Origin: Bacillus sp. AFS098217
GTDB lineage: Bacteria > Bacillota > Bacilli > Bacillales > Bacillaceae_G
Direction of reading: 5' to 3'
Assembly (NCBI RefSeq): GCF_002551815.1
Contig: NZ_NVPR01000163.1
Span: forward strand, 1-62,699
DNA length: 62,699 bases
The notes under the pieces were generated by a model. That model worked only from the letters and a program-made list of their open reading frames with translations, was not told the DNA's origin and made no database searches. The position numbers and the translations under genes were made by a program. Positions within the stretch are counted from its first letter, which is position 1; each line of letters opens with the position of its first letter. Positions 42,233 to 51,423 of this stretch are shown here, piece after piece.

Positions 42233-45200
42233 ATGTCTAGTAACGTGGTAGAAGTAAAATTAATTGCTGATATTTCTAATATAACAAACGGTTTTAAGCA
42301 GGTGACGGCAGCAGCGGATAATTTCAAACAAACGATGAGTAGTTTAAACATAGATGTACCAGCGCCTAACACAGGTAACTTTAGTTCGGGCATGGGACAA
42401 GTATCTAGCGAGGCAGCACGCGTTAACCAAGAGATGCGGGCGCTTCAGCAAGAAATACGCGCTATGCGGAACGAGATGAGGTTAGCTAATGAGCAGGCGT
42501 TAATGCCTTTCCGCCGTCAAATGCTTGAAGTTGAAAAAGGTTTTTATGAGTTAGCTAACGGTATGGATAGTTATTCGGGGTCAACGGAAGAACTTATAAG
42601 CCAAGCTACCGAACTAGGCGCACAACAAAAGAAAGCGGCAGATGCGATGCTAAATGCTAATAAAACGGCTATGGTGTCGATGTTACAGACAATCGGTATG
42701 ATGAACAACATGAGTACCACCGCTAGTAGGATATCTACTAACTATGCTAATATGGGTAACCCTTTATTATCCGCGAATAGAGCGGGTTTAGCACTAGCAA
42801 ATTCACTAGAGCAAGTGGCGAATAGCGGTAGTTCCGCACAACTAGCTTTAGAATTATTAGGCCCGACCGCTAGTATGAAAGAATTACAAAATACTATGCG
42901 TGATATTGACAAGCAAGTAATGGCATTCCCAATGGTGTTCGGCATGGCGGCGGCGTCCGCTCTTATGCTATATGGTGCTTTGCATAGCGCTAATATGGAA
43001 ATGAATCCGAAGTATGCAGAAGCCTATGGGAACATGATCGAGAAACTAGGGGAAGCATTTAACCCGATGAAAGAAGCCTTTGCAGCCGTAATGATCCCAC
43101 TATTTAATTTTATAGCAGGCATAGCCGACTTAATTATAAAATTCAACGAAGCGCATCCGGCTTTAGCTAAATTTATACAAGGTACGATGATGTTAGTTCC
43201 CGCATTGATGTTAATACTATCGCCATTGTCAATAGGTATTGGCTATTTCAAAGGGTTACGAGCGATTCTATTCATGCTAAAACCGGCAATAATGCCTATC
43301 ATTACAGGATTCGCTGCCATGAGTGCTACTGTATGGATTGTTGCGGCAGCTATCGCAGGGCTTGTAGTCGGAATGACCCATTTGTGGAAAACGAGCGAGA
43401 CGTTTAGAAATGGCGTCATGTCAGTAGTCGCTAGTCTAAAAGTCTTTGGACAAGCGTTATTAGATTTAGGTAAGTACCTATTTTGGGCGGTAGCTAGTGG
43501 CGATTCAATGAACGATTGGCTAACGCACCTTCCAAAAAGTATGCAAGGTGTGGCACAAGCGATTGGGGAGGCGTTGAGTAAAGTCCATGCTTTCGTTCAA
43601 GTGTTAATTGACTTAGGTAAATACTTATTCTGGGCAGCAGCAAGCGGTGATACTCTTAATGATTGGATTACTCATTTACCGGAAGGACTACAAGGTATTG
43701 CGCAGTCAATAGGCGAGGTGTTAAGTAGTATAAACGCTTTCGGACAAGCGTTGGTAGCGTTAGGTAAATACCTACTCTTCGCAGCATTAGACGGTGACGC
43801 CCTTAACGACTGGATTACGCATTTACCTGTAGGATTCCAAAATGCGGCGCAAGTAATCGGTGAGGCGGTCGTTTCCATTCGGGAAGGGCTTCTAAGTCTT
43901 TTTGAGGCGATAAAAGCGGCATTTAGCGGAGATTTTAGCCAATTAACGACGATTTTTGCAACGATTGCCCCAACGATTGTCGGCTATTTACTCGGTGGGA
44001 TTCCCGCAATTATGATAGCCGCGGCAAGATTCGCACCGACTATCGCAGAGGCAATTACAGCTGGAATGCCTATTATTCTAGAAGTTATCAATACTTTGAT
44101 TACGAATCTAGTAACCTTTTTTACGACGGCATTACCGCAACTAGTGACAATCGGAGTGCAAATTATAACGAATATTATTACCGGTCTGACTCAAGCTCTC
44201 CCTATTATTATAGAATCGCTAGTTACTATAGTAACTACTTTGATGAGTACACTAACAGAATTGATAGGCACTTTATTACCTGTTTTGCTTGAAGCTGGAA
44301 TGCAGATTTTAATGGCGATAATAAACGGAATTACTCAAAATTTACCGTTAATTGTCGAGGCGATTATTCAAGTAATCACGACTTTATCTGATGCGTTGGT
44401 ACAAAATTTACCTATGATTGCTGAAGCGGGCATACAGATACTTACGTCCTTACTTGACGGAATAGTATTGATGTTACCGAATTTAATTCAATTAGCAGTA
44501 GATTTAATCACTACTATTAGTGACATGCTGACTCAGAATTTACCATTGATACTTGATGCCGGCATAAAAATTCTAATGACTTTAGTTGATGGAATTATTC
44601 AGATACTTCCTCAGTTGATTGATACAGCGTTAGATTTGATTATAAAGATATCTGATACACTAATGCAAAATCTACCGAAAATCCTTGACGCAGGTATTAA
44701 AATTCTGATGGCATTAATAGACGGTATTATCCAAATCATACCTAAATTAGTGACGGCTATTATAGATATAACAGTTAAAATTCTTACAATCTTATGGGAT
44801 TCCTTACCTCAAATGCTTGAAGCGGGTAAGAAAATCTTGACAGAGTTTTGTGTAGGGATCATCTCAATCATTCCTCGTATGTTAGGGATCTGGGACAATG
44901 ACCTTATGGGTAGAATCAAAACTATCGTGTCTAGCGGTTTTGATAATGTTAAACAAGTTATACAAGCAGCTCTTTCCTTTATCCAAGGACTATTCCAAAT
45001 GATATTCCCTATTGTCGAAGGCGTCGTTAAAATCGCTTTTGCCAATATACAACTAGCTATCAAGAATGCTGTAACTGTTATAAAAGGATTAGTCAAAATG
45101 GTCGGGCAATTATTCTCTGGTGACTGGAAAGGCGCTTTCAATACAGCGAAGCAGATTGCTACTGACATCATGAATAACATCAAATCTACGTTCGAAAATC

Positions 45201-46681
45201 TTGATTTAGTCCAAATTGGTAAAAATATCATTAACGGTTTAATCAATGGTATTAAGTCAATGGCTAGTGGTGCAATAAATGCTGTTAAGGAAATTGGTAG
45301 CAATATTAAAGACGCATTGACTAGTTTCTTCGATATTCACTCTCCTTCCCGTGTAATGCGTGACGAGGTCGGTAAGAACATCGGAGCAGGACTTATTATC
45401 GGTATGCTTAGTCAAAAGAACGCAGTAGGACAAGCAGCCAATGAGTTAGCTAGGGCGATGCAATATCCGTTCGAAGAGTCGAAAAACTGGATCGTAGATA
45501 AGAAAGCGTTAAAGCAACTGTCGTTAACAGACGAACTCCGCGCATGGGAACGTGTGCAAAGTCGTTTTGCTGAAGGTACAAAAGAACGTATGGAAGCGGA
45601 TAAAGAAGTAGTACGCGTTAAGAAGGAAATTAACGATAAATTACTTCAAATTAACGAGGAATACGTATCGAAAGCTCAGGCGATAAATAATAAATTAATC
45701 GAGCAAGAAAAGGCGATAACCGCGGAATACGAAAAAGCCGTCTCAGACCGTGCGCGTTCGATTACTGATTTCGTTGGACTTTTCGATAAAGCTAAAGGTA
45801 CAACGGAATTAACCGCAGAAGATTTACTTGGTAACTTATCTAGTCAAGTAGATGTCGTTGACCAATGGGCGGATAATATTCAATCGCTTTTAAGCCGTGG
45901 GTTAGACAACGGTTTACTAGATCAGCTTAAACAAATGGGTCCAAAGGCGGCGGGAGAAGTGGCTGTTCTCGCTAAAATGACGGACGCAGAGTTAAGAAAG
46001 TACAATCACCTTTGGCTTATTAAAATGGAACAAGCTCGCATCGTTTCGACGGATCAAATGAAATCTATGAAAGACGATATGCTTAAGAAACTTGATGAAT
46101 TGAGAAGCGGATCAGCGAAAGAACTAGCGCTACTAGAAGGCGAATTCGCAACGAAAATCGCTGAAATCAATACGGGAACGTTATTCGAATTTAACGCAAT
46201 GGCGGCTACATTACCAGATATCGGAGCGAACGCAATTCGCGGACTAATGCAAGGTATGCAAGGTATGCGTCCGGAACTGATGGCAGTCGCAGAATCTATC
46301 GCTAATTCAATCAAAGCGGTAATTCAGTCAGCGCTTGATATCCATTCGCCTAGTAGATGGATGCGCGATATGATCGGCGTTAACATGATGCAAGGTTGGA
46401 TTAACGGAATGAAAGCGATGCAAGGAGCGGTCGAGAGAACAGCGTTAGAAGCAACCGATTGGATGAAACCGGAGCAAATAAACGTAAGACCTAATGACGT
46501 TAACGGTGTGAACGCAATTAAGGGACGTGTATTAGATAGCGGTACATTACGTAGTGCGTCAGTACAGAATTCGTTCCAGCCTACGGTAAACATCCAATTG
46601 CCGGAAGGTACGTCAGAGGCACAAGCATTACGTAAGCAGAAACGAGTACTTAGACAACTTGGTACGGAAATGGGGTGGTAA
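42233..46681 (+). CDS. phage tail tape measure protein
   Basis: 1482 aa. N-terminal coiled coil (about 1-120); hydrophobic helices (about 230-400); three 50-aa repeats with LGKYLFWA and NDWITHLP (about 403-550); then at least four 44-aa repeats beginning LP.(I/L)LDAGIKIL (about 682-857). C-terminal segments hold two copies of the tape-measure signature DIHSPSR(V/W)MRD (about 1036 and 1370) and a coiled coil between. In phages it sets tail length and helps DNA entry. Here it stands without recognisable head, tail tube, baseplate or terminase genes. Confidence 0.9.
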   Translation: MSSNVVEVKLIADISNITNGFKQVTAAADNFKQTMSSLNIDVPAPNTGNFSSGMGQVSSEAARVNQEMRALQQEIRAMRNEMRLANEQALMPFRRQMLEVEKGFYELANGMDSYSGSTEELISQATELGAQQKKAADAMLNANKTAMVSMLQTIGMMNNMSTTASRISTNYANMGNPLLSANRAGLALANSLEQVANSGSSAQLALELLGPTASMKELQNTMRDIDKQVMAFPMVFGMAAASALMLYGALHSANMEMNPKYAEAYGNMIEKLGEAFNPMKEAFAAVMIPLFNFIAGIADLIIKFNEAHPALAKFIQGTMMLVPALMLILSPLSIGIGYFKGLRAILFMLKPAIMPIITGFAAMSATVWIVAAAIAGLVVGMTHLWKTSETFRNGVMSVVASLKVFGQALLDLGKYLFWAVASGDSMNDWLTHLPKSMQGVAQAIGEALSKVHAFVQVLIDLGKYLFWAAASGDTLNDWITHLPEGLQGIAQSIGEVLSSINAFGQALVALGKYLLFAALDGDALNDWITHLPVGFQNAAQVIGEAVVSIREGLLSLFEAIKAAFSGDFSQLTTIFATIAPTIVGYLLGGIPAIMIAAARFAPTIAEAITAGMPIILEVINTLITNLVTFFTTALPQLVTIGVQIITNIITGLTQALPIIIESLVTIVTTLMSTLTELIGTLLPVLLEAGMQILMAIINGITQNLPLIVEAIIQVITTLSDALVQNLPMIAEAGIQILTSLLDGIVLMLPNLIQLAVDLITTISDMLTQNLPLILDAGIKILMTLVDGIIQILPQLIDTALDLIIKISDTLMQNLPKILDAGIKILMALIDGIIQIIPKLVTAIIDITVKILTILWDSLPQMLEAGKKILTEFCVGIISIIPRMLGIWDNDLMGRIKTIVSSGFDNVKQVIQAALSFIQGLFQMIFPIVEGVVKIAFANIQLAIKNAVTVIKGLVKMVGQLFSGDWKGAFNTAKQIATDIMNNIKSTFENLDLVQIGKNIINGLINGIKSMASGAINAVKEIGSNIKDALTSFFDIHSPSRVMRDEVGKNIGAGLIIGMLSQKNAVGQAANELARAMQYPFEESKNWIVDKKALKQLSLTDELRAWERVQSRFAEGTKERMEADKEVVRVKKEINDKLLQINEEYVSKAQAINNKLIEQEKAITAEYEKAVSDRARSITDFVGLFDKAKGTTELTAEDLLGNLSSQVDVVDQWADNIQSLLSRGLDNGLLDQLKQMGPKAAGEVAVLAKMTDAELRKYNHLWLIKMEQARIVSTDQMKSMKDDMLKKLDELRSGSAKELALLEGEFATKIAEINTGTLFEFNAMAATLPDIGANAIRGLMQGMQGMRPELMAVAESIANSIKAVIQSALDIHSPSRWMRDMIGVNMMQGWINGMKAMQGAVERTALEATDWMKPEQINVRPNDVNGVNAIKGRVLDSGTLRSASVQNSFQPTVNIQLPEGTSEAQALRKQKRVLRQLGTEMGW
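43440..43885 (+). repeat. three in-gene repeats of about 50 codons
   Basis: Successive copies of a block containing LGKYLFWA, GD..NDW(I/L)THLP and (V/I)(G)EA in the tape measure protein; copies differ at many positions, so the duplication is old. Confidence 0.8.
44276..44803 (+). repeat. four in-gene 44-codon repeats
   Basis: Each unit opens with LP.(L/I)L(E/D)AG(I/M).IL and ends with a (V/M)QN or similar; spacing is exactly 44 codons (132 bases). Amphipathic helical repeats of the tape measure shaft. Confidence 0.85.
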
Positions 46682-46691
46682 ATATAACGAC

Positions 46692-46727
46692 GGGTATCTC
46701 TAACGAGGTATCCGTTTCTTTTTTTAT
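46692..46727 (+). terminator. terminator of the tape measure gene
   Basis: GGGTATCTC TAAC GAGGTATCC (G-U pairs allowed), then a T-rich run. Confidence 0.8.
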
Positions 46728-46751
46728 TTATAGACGAAAGGAAGCGAGAGC

Positions 46752-46874
46752 ATGAGAGTAGAAACGCAAGTAAAACGATTAATTAGAGATACATGCGCCT
46801 GTTACACACCGAAAGAAGGTAATTGTATTATGATAGGCTATATCGTAATGTATTGCGTAAATAATAACAACAGA
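46752..46874 (+). pseudogene. N-terminal remnant of a Cys-rich VLP-like mobile-element protein
   Basis: The frame begins VETQVKRLIRDTCACYTPKEGNC, similar to the start of the cysteine-rich VLP proteins found in Gram-positive mobile elements (VxRLIR..C.CY....GNC). It then runs into a strong terminator stem at 46875, so the formally open 82-codon frame to 47000 is unlikely to be real past here. Confidence 0.5.
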
Positions 46875-46921
46875 GGCGACGAGTCTTTCCACGATTGGAA
46901 GGATTTGTCGCCGCTTTTTTT
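46875..46921 (+). terminator. strong terminator near the right end
   Basis: GGCGAC/GTCGCC outer stem with inner TC.TTCC/GGAA.GA, followed by GCTTTTTTT. Confidence 0.85.
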
Positions 46922-47138
46922 GTGGATAATTCCGTCGGAATACGTAATTTATTGCGATATTTATTTACCGAAAGTCACATGTTACGGCTTGTACAAATAG
47001 TAAGATGTAGGGTAAAATGTGGATAATGATATACATCGTTAAGAGTGAACGGTATCAACAACCGTATTGAACAAAAACATTCCTCATTAAACGCCTTCAA
47101 CGTCTATATTATCGGTAACCATTAAAACACGTACATTG

Positions 47139-47212
47139 TTATCGATACATCGTCCACATCCCAATGTCTTTAAATCCTAATCGCTTATAAATTCGTCCAG
47201 CTACTGGATTGT
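47139..47212. repeat. right attachment site (attR), 74-bp direct repeat
   Basis: Identical to 26436-26509. It supplies the last 24 codons and stop of the GNAT gene read leftward from 47924, so the element restores the coding sequence it interrupts. Confidence 0.95.
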
Positions 47213-47924
47213 TATAAAATAAGCAAAGTGTTCTTCCTTCTTTAATAAAATCTTGTATCATTTTTTGTAATATGAGTGAAGCATATCCGTTCCCACGATA
47301 ATTTGGATGTGTACATACTCCAACAACCATTGCGGATAAGGAATTTTCGGCAGAGGTAGAGGCGGAAGCGATGATTTCTCCATCTTTTTCAAGATAGTAA
47401 GTGCGTCCTGTATTCGTTTCAATGGATTGTCTTAAAATTTTTTCTGATTGGTCTGCGCTAGGGAATTCTTCAATGTTACTTCGAAGCTTCATAATTCGTT
47501 CCACATCATCTATTGAAGCAATTTTAATTGTTTCGTGAATTGGAGTAGTTGGTAAGCTGGTATCATCTTTACATTCACAAAAATACATTTTATTTTTTAG
47601 ACCTAGTTGTATGCTTTGTATGTTTTCAAGTTTTTCTACAACGTCTGATTTACCGGAGATTTTTAATGGGTTATAACCTGAAAGGATCCCTTCATAGTCG
47701 TCTGCGGAAAAGTCTGCTTTTCCATATGGTATAAATGAGTCATGAAAGCGTAGTAATACGGATTGTATTTTGTCATTCTCTGCAAATTTTCCCCATAATT
47801 CTTGGAAATCTGTATCATAACCAAATGCCTCAACGTCTCCAATGATAAATAAGTTAATTGCGGCTTCTTCCTTTAGAAATGCAAGTACTTGTTCATGATC
47901 ACTCGTTGTCAATTCCCGTATCAT
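47139..47924 (-). CDS. GNAT-family acetyltransferase, integration target gene
   Basis: 261 aa, complete: an N-terminal domain (MIRELTTSDHEQVLAFLKEE) and a C-terminal GNAT domain with acetyl-CoA motif A VCTHPNYRGNGYASLIL and NPVAGRIYKRLGFKDIG. The last 24 residues come from the element-borne attR. The gene lost its own downstream terminator, which remains beside attL at 26401. Confidence 0.88.
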   Translation of the reverse strand: MIRELTTSDHEQVLAFLKEEAAINLFIIGDVEAFGYDTDFQELWGKFAENDKIQSVLLRFHDSFIPYGKADFSADDYEGILSGYNPLKISGKSDVVEKLENIQSIQLGLKNKMYFCECKDDTSLPTTPIHETIKIASIDDVERIMKLRSNIEEFPSADQSEKILRQSIETNTGRTYYLEKDGEIIASASTSAENSLSAMVVGVCTHPNYRGNGYASLILQKMIQDFIKEGRTLCLFYNNPVAGRIYKRLGFKDIGMWTMYR

Positions 47925-48057
47925 AAATAACTCTCCTTTTATTTTGTTTTTTCTAAATATTATTACTTATTGTTTTTGAATGCAATATAAAATTTTATGT
48001 TTAGTTCACAAAGTTTCGGAAAAACTAGGAAAGATATGACAAAGGAGGTTATGAACG

Positions 48058-48483
48058 GTGGATCATCCAATTCAAGGATTAATGAAAGCAGCAATGGAAA
48101 ATTTAAAGGAAATGGTCGATGTTAATACGATTGTTGGAGAGCCTGTTCAGACGGCTGACGGCGGTGTAGTGTTAACTGTTTCCAAAGTAGCATTTGGATT
48201 CGGAGCAGGGGGATCAGATTTCCAAACGAATGATGGACAAAGAACACAAGGAAATCCAGCATTTGGCGGCGGTAGTGCGGGTGGTGTTTCGATTACACCA
48301 GTAGCATTTCTTGTTGTGAACAAGGATGGCGTAAATATCCTTCACTTACAAAATGGGACACACTTAGCTGAAAAAGTGATTGAACTTGCTCCACAAACGA
48401 TTGATAAGATTCAATCTATTTTTCAAAAAAATGAAAAGCATGATGAACCTCATCGTCCTCAAAATCCAGACGAAATTGCGTAA
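48058..48483 (+). CDS. gerW: GerW-family sporulation protein (YtfJ)
   Basis: 141 aa from GTG 48058 after AAAGGAGG. HPIQGLMKAAMENLKEMVDV, VNTIVGEPVQTADGGVVLTV and a Gly-rich centre (GFGAGGSDF ... GGGSAGGVSITP) are hallmarks of YtfJ/GerW, a spore protein needed for germination with L-alanine in B. subtilis. Followed by its own terminator. Confidence 0.9.
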   Translation: MDHPIQGLMKAAMENLKEMVDVNTIVGEPVQTADGGVVLTVSKVAFGFGAGGSDFQTNDGQRTQGNPAFGGGSAGGVSITPVAFLVVNKDGVNILHLQNGTHLAEKVIELAPQTIDKIQSIFQKNEKHDEPHRPQNPDEIA

Positions 48484-48487
48484 AAAA

Positions 48488-48512
48488 GCCTGTTTTTTAA
48501 CAGGTTTTTTTT
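48488..48512 (+). terminator. terminator of gerW
   Basis: GCCTGTT...AACAGGT stem followed by a T8 run. Confidence 0.9.
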
Positions 48513-48643
48513 CTTGTAATCACTATGTAATAAAACTCATGAAATTGTAAATAGTTTTTGAAGTTTTTTCTATGTTTCTAAAATTTTTCATGTTAAAATA
48601 TGCTATAGAATTGAAACATATAAAACGAAGGTGGCTAGGTGCT

Positions 48644-49420
48644 TTGTCTGGAGGATCTGACCAAGTAAAAAATATGATATATATTAATGGTAATCGTCGG
48701 GGTCATTGTTTTATTACATCTGGAATTACATTTGAAGAGTTTGCAAGTAATATCCCTTCACCGCTTCATCAAGTGTTGCTTTTAAAACATAATTTTGAGT
48801 GGACTGATTTTCATTATCATACTTTATTCGAATATGTCGAAGAAGAAAACATACATAAATTAATGAAAGCAGAGATTGATGAATTTGATGAGTTCTGTTG
48901 GGTAGATTTTGATGATGCAAGTGATTTAGATGAATTAGAGCCAAAAGAAATTGCAGAATTGTTATATTTGGCTCACAAAAAAGAACCACTTGGAAGAGCG
49001 TTCTTTCCGCTGCTGAAAAATAGATTTGTTTATTTTTCACATGATGACGGCTGGTACAACAAAGTGTATTACCGTAGAATCTCTGATTTTGTAGGAATGC
49101 TTAGTAAAGTAATTCCTTATAAACTTGGTTCATTTGGAAAAAAACGTTTCTCTTTCTTTCAAAAATCAAAAATTTTCCCTGCAATTTCAAAAGAAGTTAT
49201 TCTTGGACTTGTCCCGTTAATGGAAGATGGAATGTATATTGATTTAGCAGGGAAAATAGAGTCAAGAAGAGGTCTGGAGATTCCTGTATATGTAGTTGGT
49301 TCGTATGAAAGTACGGATGAAGTACTAGATAATATTGAGGAATTAAAAGGAGAAGCAACAGAAACGGGCTGGCTTATTTTTGATAAAAAAGAACAAGAAT
49401 GGCAATGGGCTGTGGACTAA
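48644..49420 (+). CDS. hypothetical Bacillus protein
   Basis: About 258 aa from TTG 48644 (GAAGGTGG nine bases upstream); ATG 48674 is the alternative. Acidic, with a W/F-rich middle (DEFCWVDFDDASDLDELEPK) and a C-terminal GLVPLMEDGMYIDLAGKIE domain. Cytoplasmic. Followed by a terminator at 49420-49457. No family recognised. Confidence 0.65.
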   Translation: MSGGSDQVKNMIYINGNRRGHCFITSGITFEEFASNIPSPLHQVLLLKHNFEWTDFHYHTLFEYVEEENIHKLMKAEIDEFDEFCWVDFDDASDLDELEPKEIAELLYLAHKKEPLGRAFFPLLKNRFVYFSHDDGWYNKVYYRRISDFVGMLSKVIPYKLGSFGKKRFSFFQKSKIFPAISKEVILGLVPLMEDGMYIDLAGKIESRRGLEIPVYVVGSYESTDEVLDNIEELKGEATETGWLIFDKKEQEWQWAVD

Positions 49421-49457
49421 GAAAACTTGACGAGTTTGGTCAAGTTTTCTTGTTTTT
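49420..49457 (+). terminator. terminator
   Basis: AGAAAACTTGAC pairs with GTCAAGTTTTCT; T run follows. Confidence 0.9.
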
Positions 49458-49471
49458 TGAAAGGAGAACAA

Positions 49472-49792
49472 ATGAAGAAATATTATACAATCGTGGGTAT
49501 TGTAAGTATTATCCTCGTTGCAGTACTACTTTTAACTTGTCCGAAAGAATCTGATTTTTGGTTGTATATAGAGGATAAGTATAATTTAAGCTGTAATCAA
49601 AATAGCTTTGAATGCACACAAAATGTAGGGAAAACAGAAGAAAAAATGAAGTTTATAAGTACGGATACACGAAATGGTGTATTCTTTATGACAGTGAAAC
49701 AAACATTTGAAACAGAGACTGGCAAAAAGAAAGAGTATAGTGGAGTGGGGATATTTGGTACATTTCTTTTTGTTTCGGAAAAGACTTTCTAA
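49472..49792 (+). CDS. small anchored/exported protein
   Basis: 106 aa from ATG 49472 (GAAAGGAG upstream): MKKYYTIVGIVSIILVAVLL anchor or signal, then about 80 residues outside the membrane including two cysteines (SCNQNSFEC) that may form a disulfide. Unknown function. Confidence 0.7.
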   Translation: MKKYYTIVGIVSIILVAVLLLTCPKESDFWLYIEDKYNLSCNQNSFECTQNVGKTEEKMKFISTDTRNGVFFMTVKQTFETETGKKKEYSGVGIFGTFLFVSEKTF

Positions 49793-49812
49793 TGATAGAA
49801 GGTCTTTTTTTT
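49783..49812 (+). terminator. terminator
   Basis: AAGAC.TTC...GAAGGTCTT stem followed by T8; overlaps the stop of the gene. Confidence 0.8.
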
Positions 49813-49861
49813 ATGTTCATGTTCATATAGATGAAGTAAGACAAGCATAGGAGGGATAGGG

Positions 49862-50074
49862 TTGAAGAAAACATGTATTGTTTGCGGGGGAGAAGAGTTT
49901 TTTTCATCAACATTATATGCTCGTACGAAACAAGATTGGGCATACGCACCAAATATGTATCGTTTTGAGAAAGTATTTATTGAACATCGAGATGAAGAGA
50001 ACTACCCAGTATTTCAAGAGATTACAGCAAAACATTGCTGCGGATGTGGACATATTATGCTATACCATGAATGA
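49862..50074 (+). CDS. zinc-ribbon protein
   Basis: 70 aa from TTG 49862 (AGGAGGG upstream). CIVCGG near the N-terminus and CCGCGHIM near the C-terminus give a four-cysteine zinc ribbon. Unknown role. Confidence 0.75.
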   Translation: MKKTCIVCGGEEFFSSTLYARTKQDWAYAPNMYRFEKVFIEHRDEENYPVFQEITAKHCCGCGHIMLYHE

Positions 50075-50106
50075 ACACACCAAGTATAACTTGGTGTGTT
50101 TTTTTA
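50074..50106 (+). terminator. terminator between convergent genes
   Basis: AACACACCAAGT and ACTTGGTGTGTT pair perfectly around a 3-base loop, then TTTTTT. Confidence 0.9.
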
Positions 50107-50442
50107 TAATGCTGACAAAGCAAGCGGATATAACAAAGTAAATAAGATAGAAAAACTACCAAATCCAATTGCTGTATATCCGAGGGTTCTTGCCCCGAAA
50201 TTGATAGCTAATAAGCCAATTAAAATGGAAAGGGAGCCGAGTGTAACAGGATAAAAGGCAATCGAAAATAAAGACAGAAATAGTGCAACATAACCGATGA
50301 GTGTTCCAGTATTGGTACCTTCTATTTCATGTGCGATTTCTTTACGCCTTTGTCTAATCGGAAGATGTTGCGGTGAGATTTCAACTGCATACTCTTCGTT
50401 TTTTTGACCACTTTTCAAGTGATGTGTTCGCTTTCTAGGCAT
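50104..50442 (-). CDS. DUF4190-like small membrane protein
   Basis: 112 aa from ATG 50442 (AGAGGGA upstream). Basic, soluble N-terminal 45 residues (MPRKRTHHLKSGQK), then two hydrophobic hairpins (about 48-110) with Gly/Ser-rich turns as in DUF4190 proteins. Function unknown. Confidence 0.65.
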   Translation of the reverse strand: MPRKRTHHLKSGQKNEEYAVEISPQHLPIRQRRKEIAHEIEGTNTGTLIGYVALFLSLFSIAFYPVTLGSLSILIGLLAINFGARTLGYTAIGFGSFSILFTLLYPLALSAL

Positions 50443-50646
50443 GTACATCCCTCTCTTTCAATTGGGTGTACTCTTATTATTATTCATAAAGAAGAGAACA
50501 TGAGTATGAGTTATATCCAAGTCAAGAAAAATTTGGAGAATACAGAGTCTGGTGCTACCTGATCCATCTCTTCATGAGAATAAACAGGAATTAAGGAAAT
50601 TGATGTAGAATGAAATGAATGAAAACGAGTGAAGGTAGGGGAAGGT

Positions 50647-51324
50647 ATGACAAAGTTTAATTGGCATGAATCAGCAGAAAGAAAATGGGATTATAATGCA
50701 GAATCTTGGAATCAAAATAGTCAAGAAATGTGGGATCATGGGAGCCGCAGTACAATCGTCCCATTTTTTGAAAAGTATGTAGAAAAAAGTACTGCAGTTT
50801 TAGATGTTGGATGTGGTGACGGCTATGGTACATACAAATTAAGTGTTGCTGGATATAAAGCGTGCGGAATCGATTTATCTGAGAAAATGATTCAAAAAGG
50901 GAAGGAGCGCGGAGAGGGGCCTAATTTATCGTTTATAAAAGGAGATCTTTCTTCGTTACCTTTTGAAAATGAACAATTTCCAGCAGTATTAGCCATTAAT
51001 TCATTAGAATGGACGGAAGATCCATTGCGGGCATTACAGGAGATAAAACGTGTTTTGCAACCTGCTGGATATGCATGTATTGCTATTTTAGGACCAACAG
51101 CAAAACCACGTGAAAATAGCTATTCTCGCTTATATGGAAAAGATGTTGTTTGTAATACGATGATGCCGTGGGAATTTGAAAAGCTTGCAGAGGAGCAAGG
51201 ATTTCAAATAGTGGATGGAATTGGTGTATATAAACGAGGTGTAAATGAAAAAATGCTCGGCCAATTGTCAATAGAACTCCAGCAAGCATTAACCTTTTTA
51301 TGGGTATTTATGCTAAAAAAATAA
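50647..51324 (+). CDS. class I SAM-dependent methyltransferase
   Basis: 225 aa from ATG 50647. SAM motif AVLDVGCGDGYGTYKL (about 49-64), IDLSEKMI, and post-motif FPAVLAINSLEWTEDPLRAL. Methyltransf_11 type; substrate unknown. Confidence 0.88.
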   Translation: MTKFNWHESAERKWDYNAESWNQNSQEMWDHGSRSTIVPFFEKYVEKSTAVLDVGCGDGYGTYKLSVAGYKACGIDLSEKMIQKGKERGEGPNLSFIKGDLSSLPFENEQFPAVLAINSLEWTEDPLRALQEIKRVLQPAGYACIAILGPTAKPRENSYSRLYGKDVVCNTMMPWEFEKLAEEQGFQIVDGIGVYKRGVNEKMLGQLSIELQQALTFLWVFMLKK

Positions 51325-51423
51325 CATCTGAAGAAATGCACAAATTTAGGAGGGAAATAAGTGCAGAAAATACAAAAAACTGATACAATATGGGCAGAAC
51401 CAATTAAAGGGGGACTAGGGTAT

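Larger units (their letters stand above)
26436..47212. mobile_element. 20.8-kb integrated element with integrases, reverse transcriptase and lone tape measure gene
   Basis: Bounded by a perfect 74-bp direct repeat (26436-26509 and 47139-47212). The right copy completes the 3' end of an intact chromosomal GNAT gene and the left copy is the displaced original end next to its terminator, so the element entered by site-specific recombination. The first gene inside the left end is a tyrosine integrase. Contents: three tyrosine recombinases, a reverse transcriptase, small regulators, a replication-like module, HNH nuclease, tape measure protein. No relaxase, T4SS, terminase, portal or capsid gene recognised. 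Confidence 0.9.

Noticed and set aside
46875-47000. C-terminal part of the 82-codon frame at 46752
   Set aside because: It passes through a strong terminator stem and T run, so translation beyond it is unlikely.
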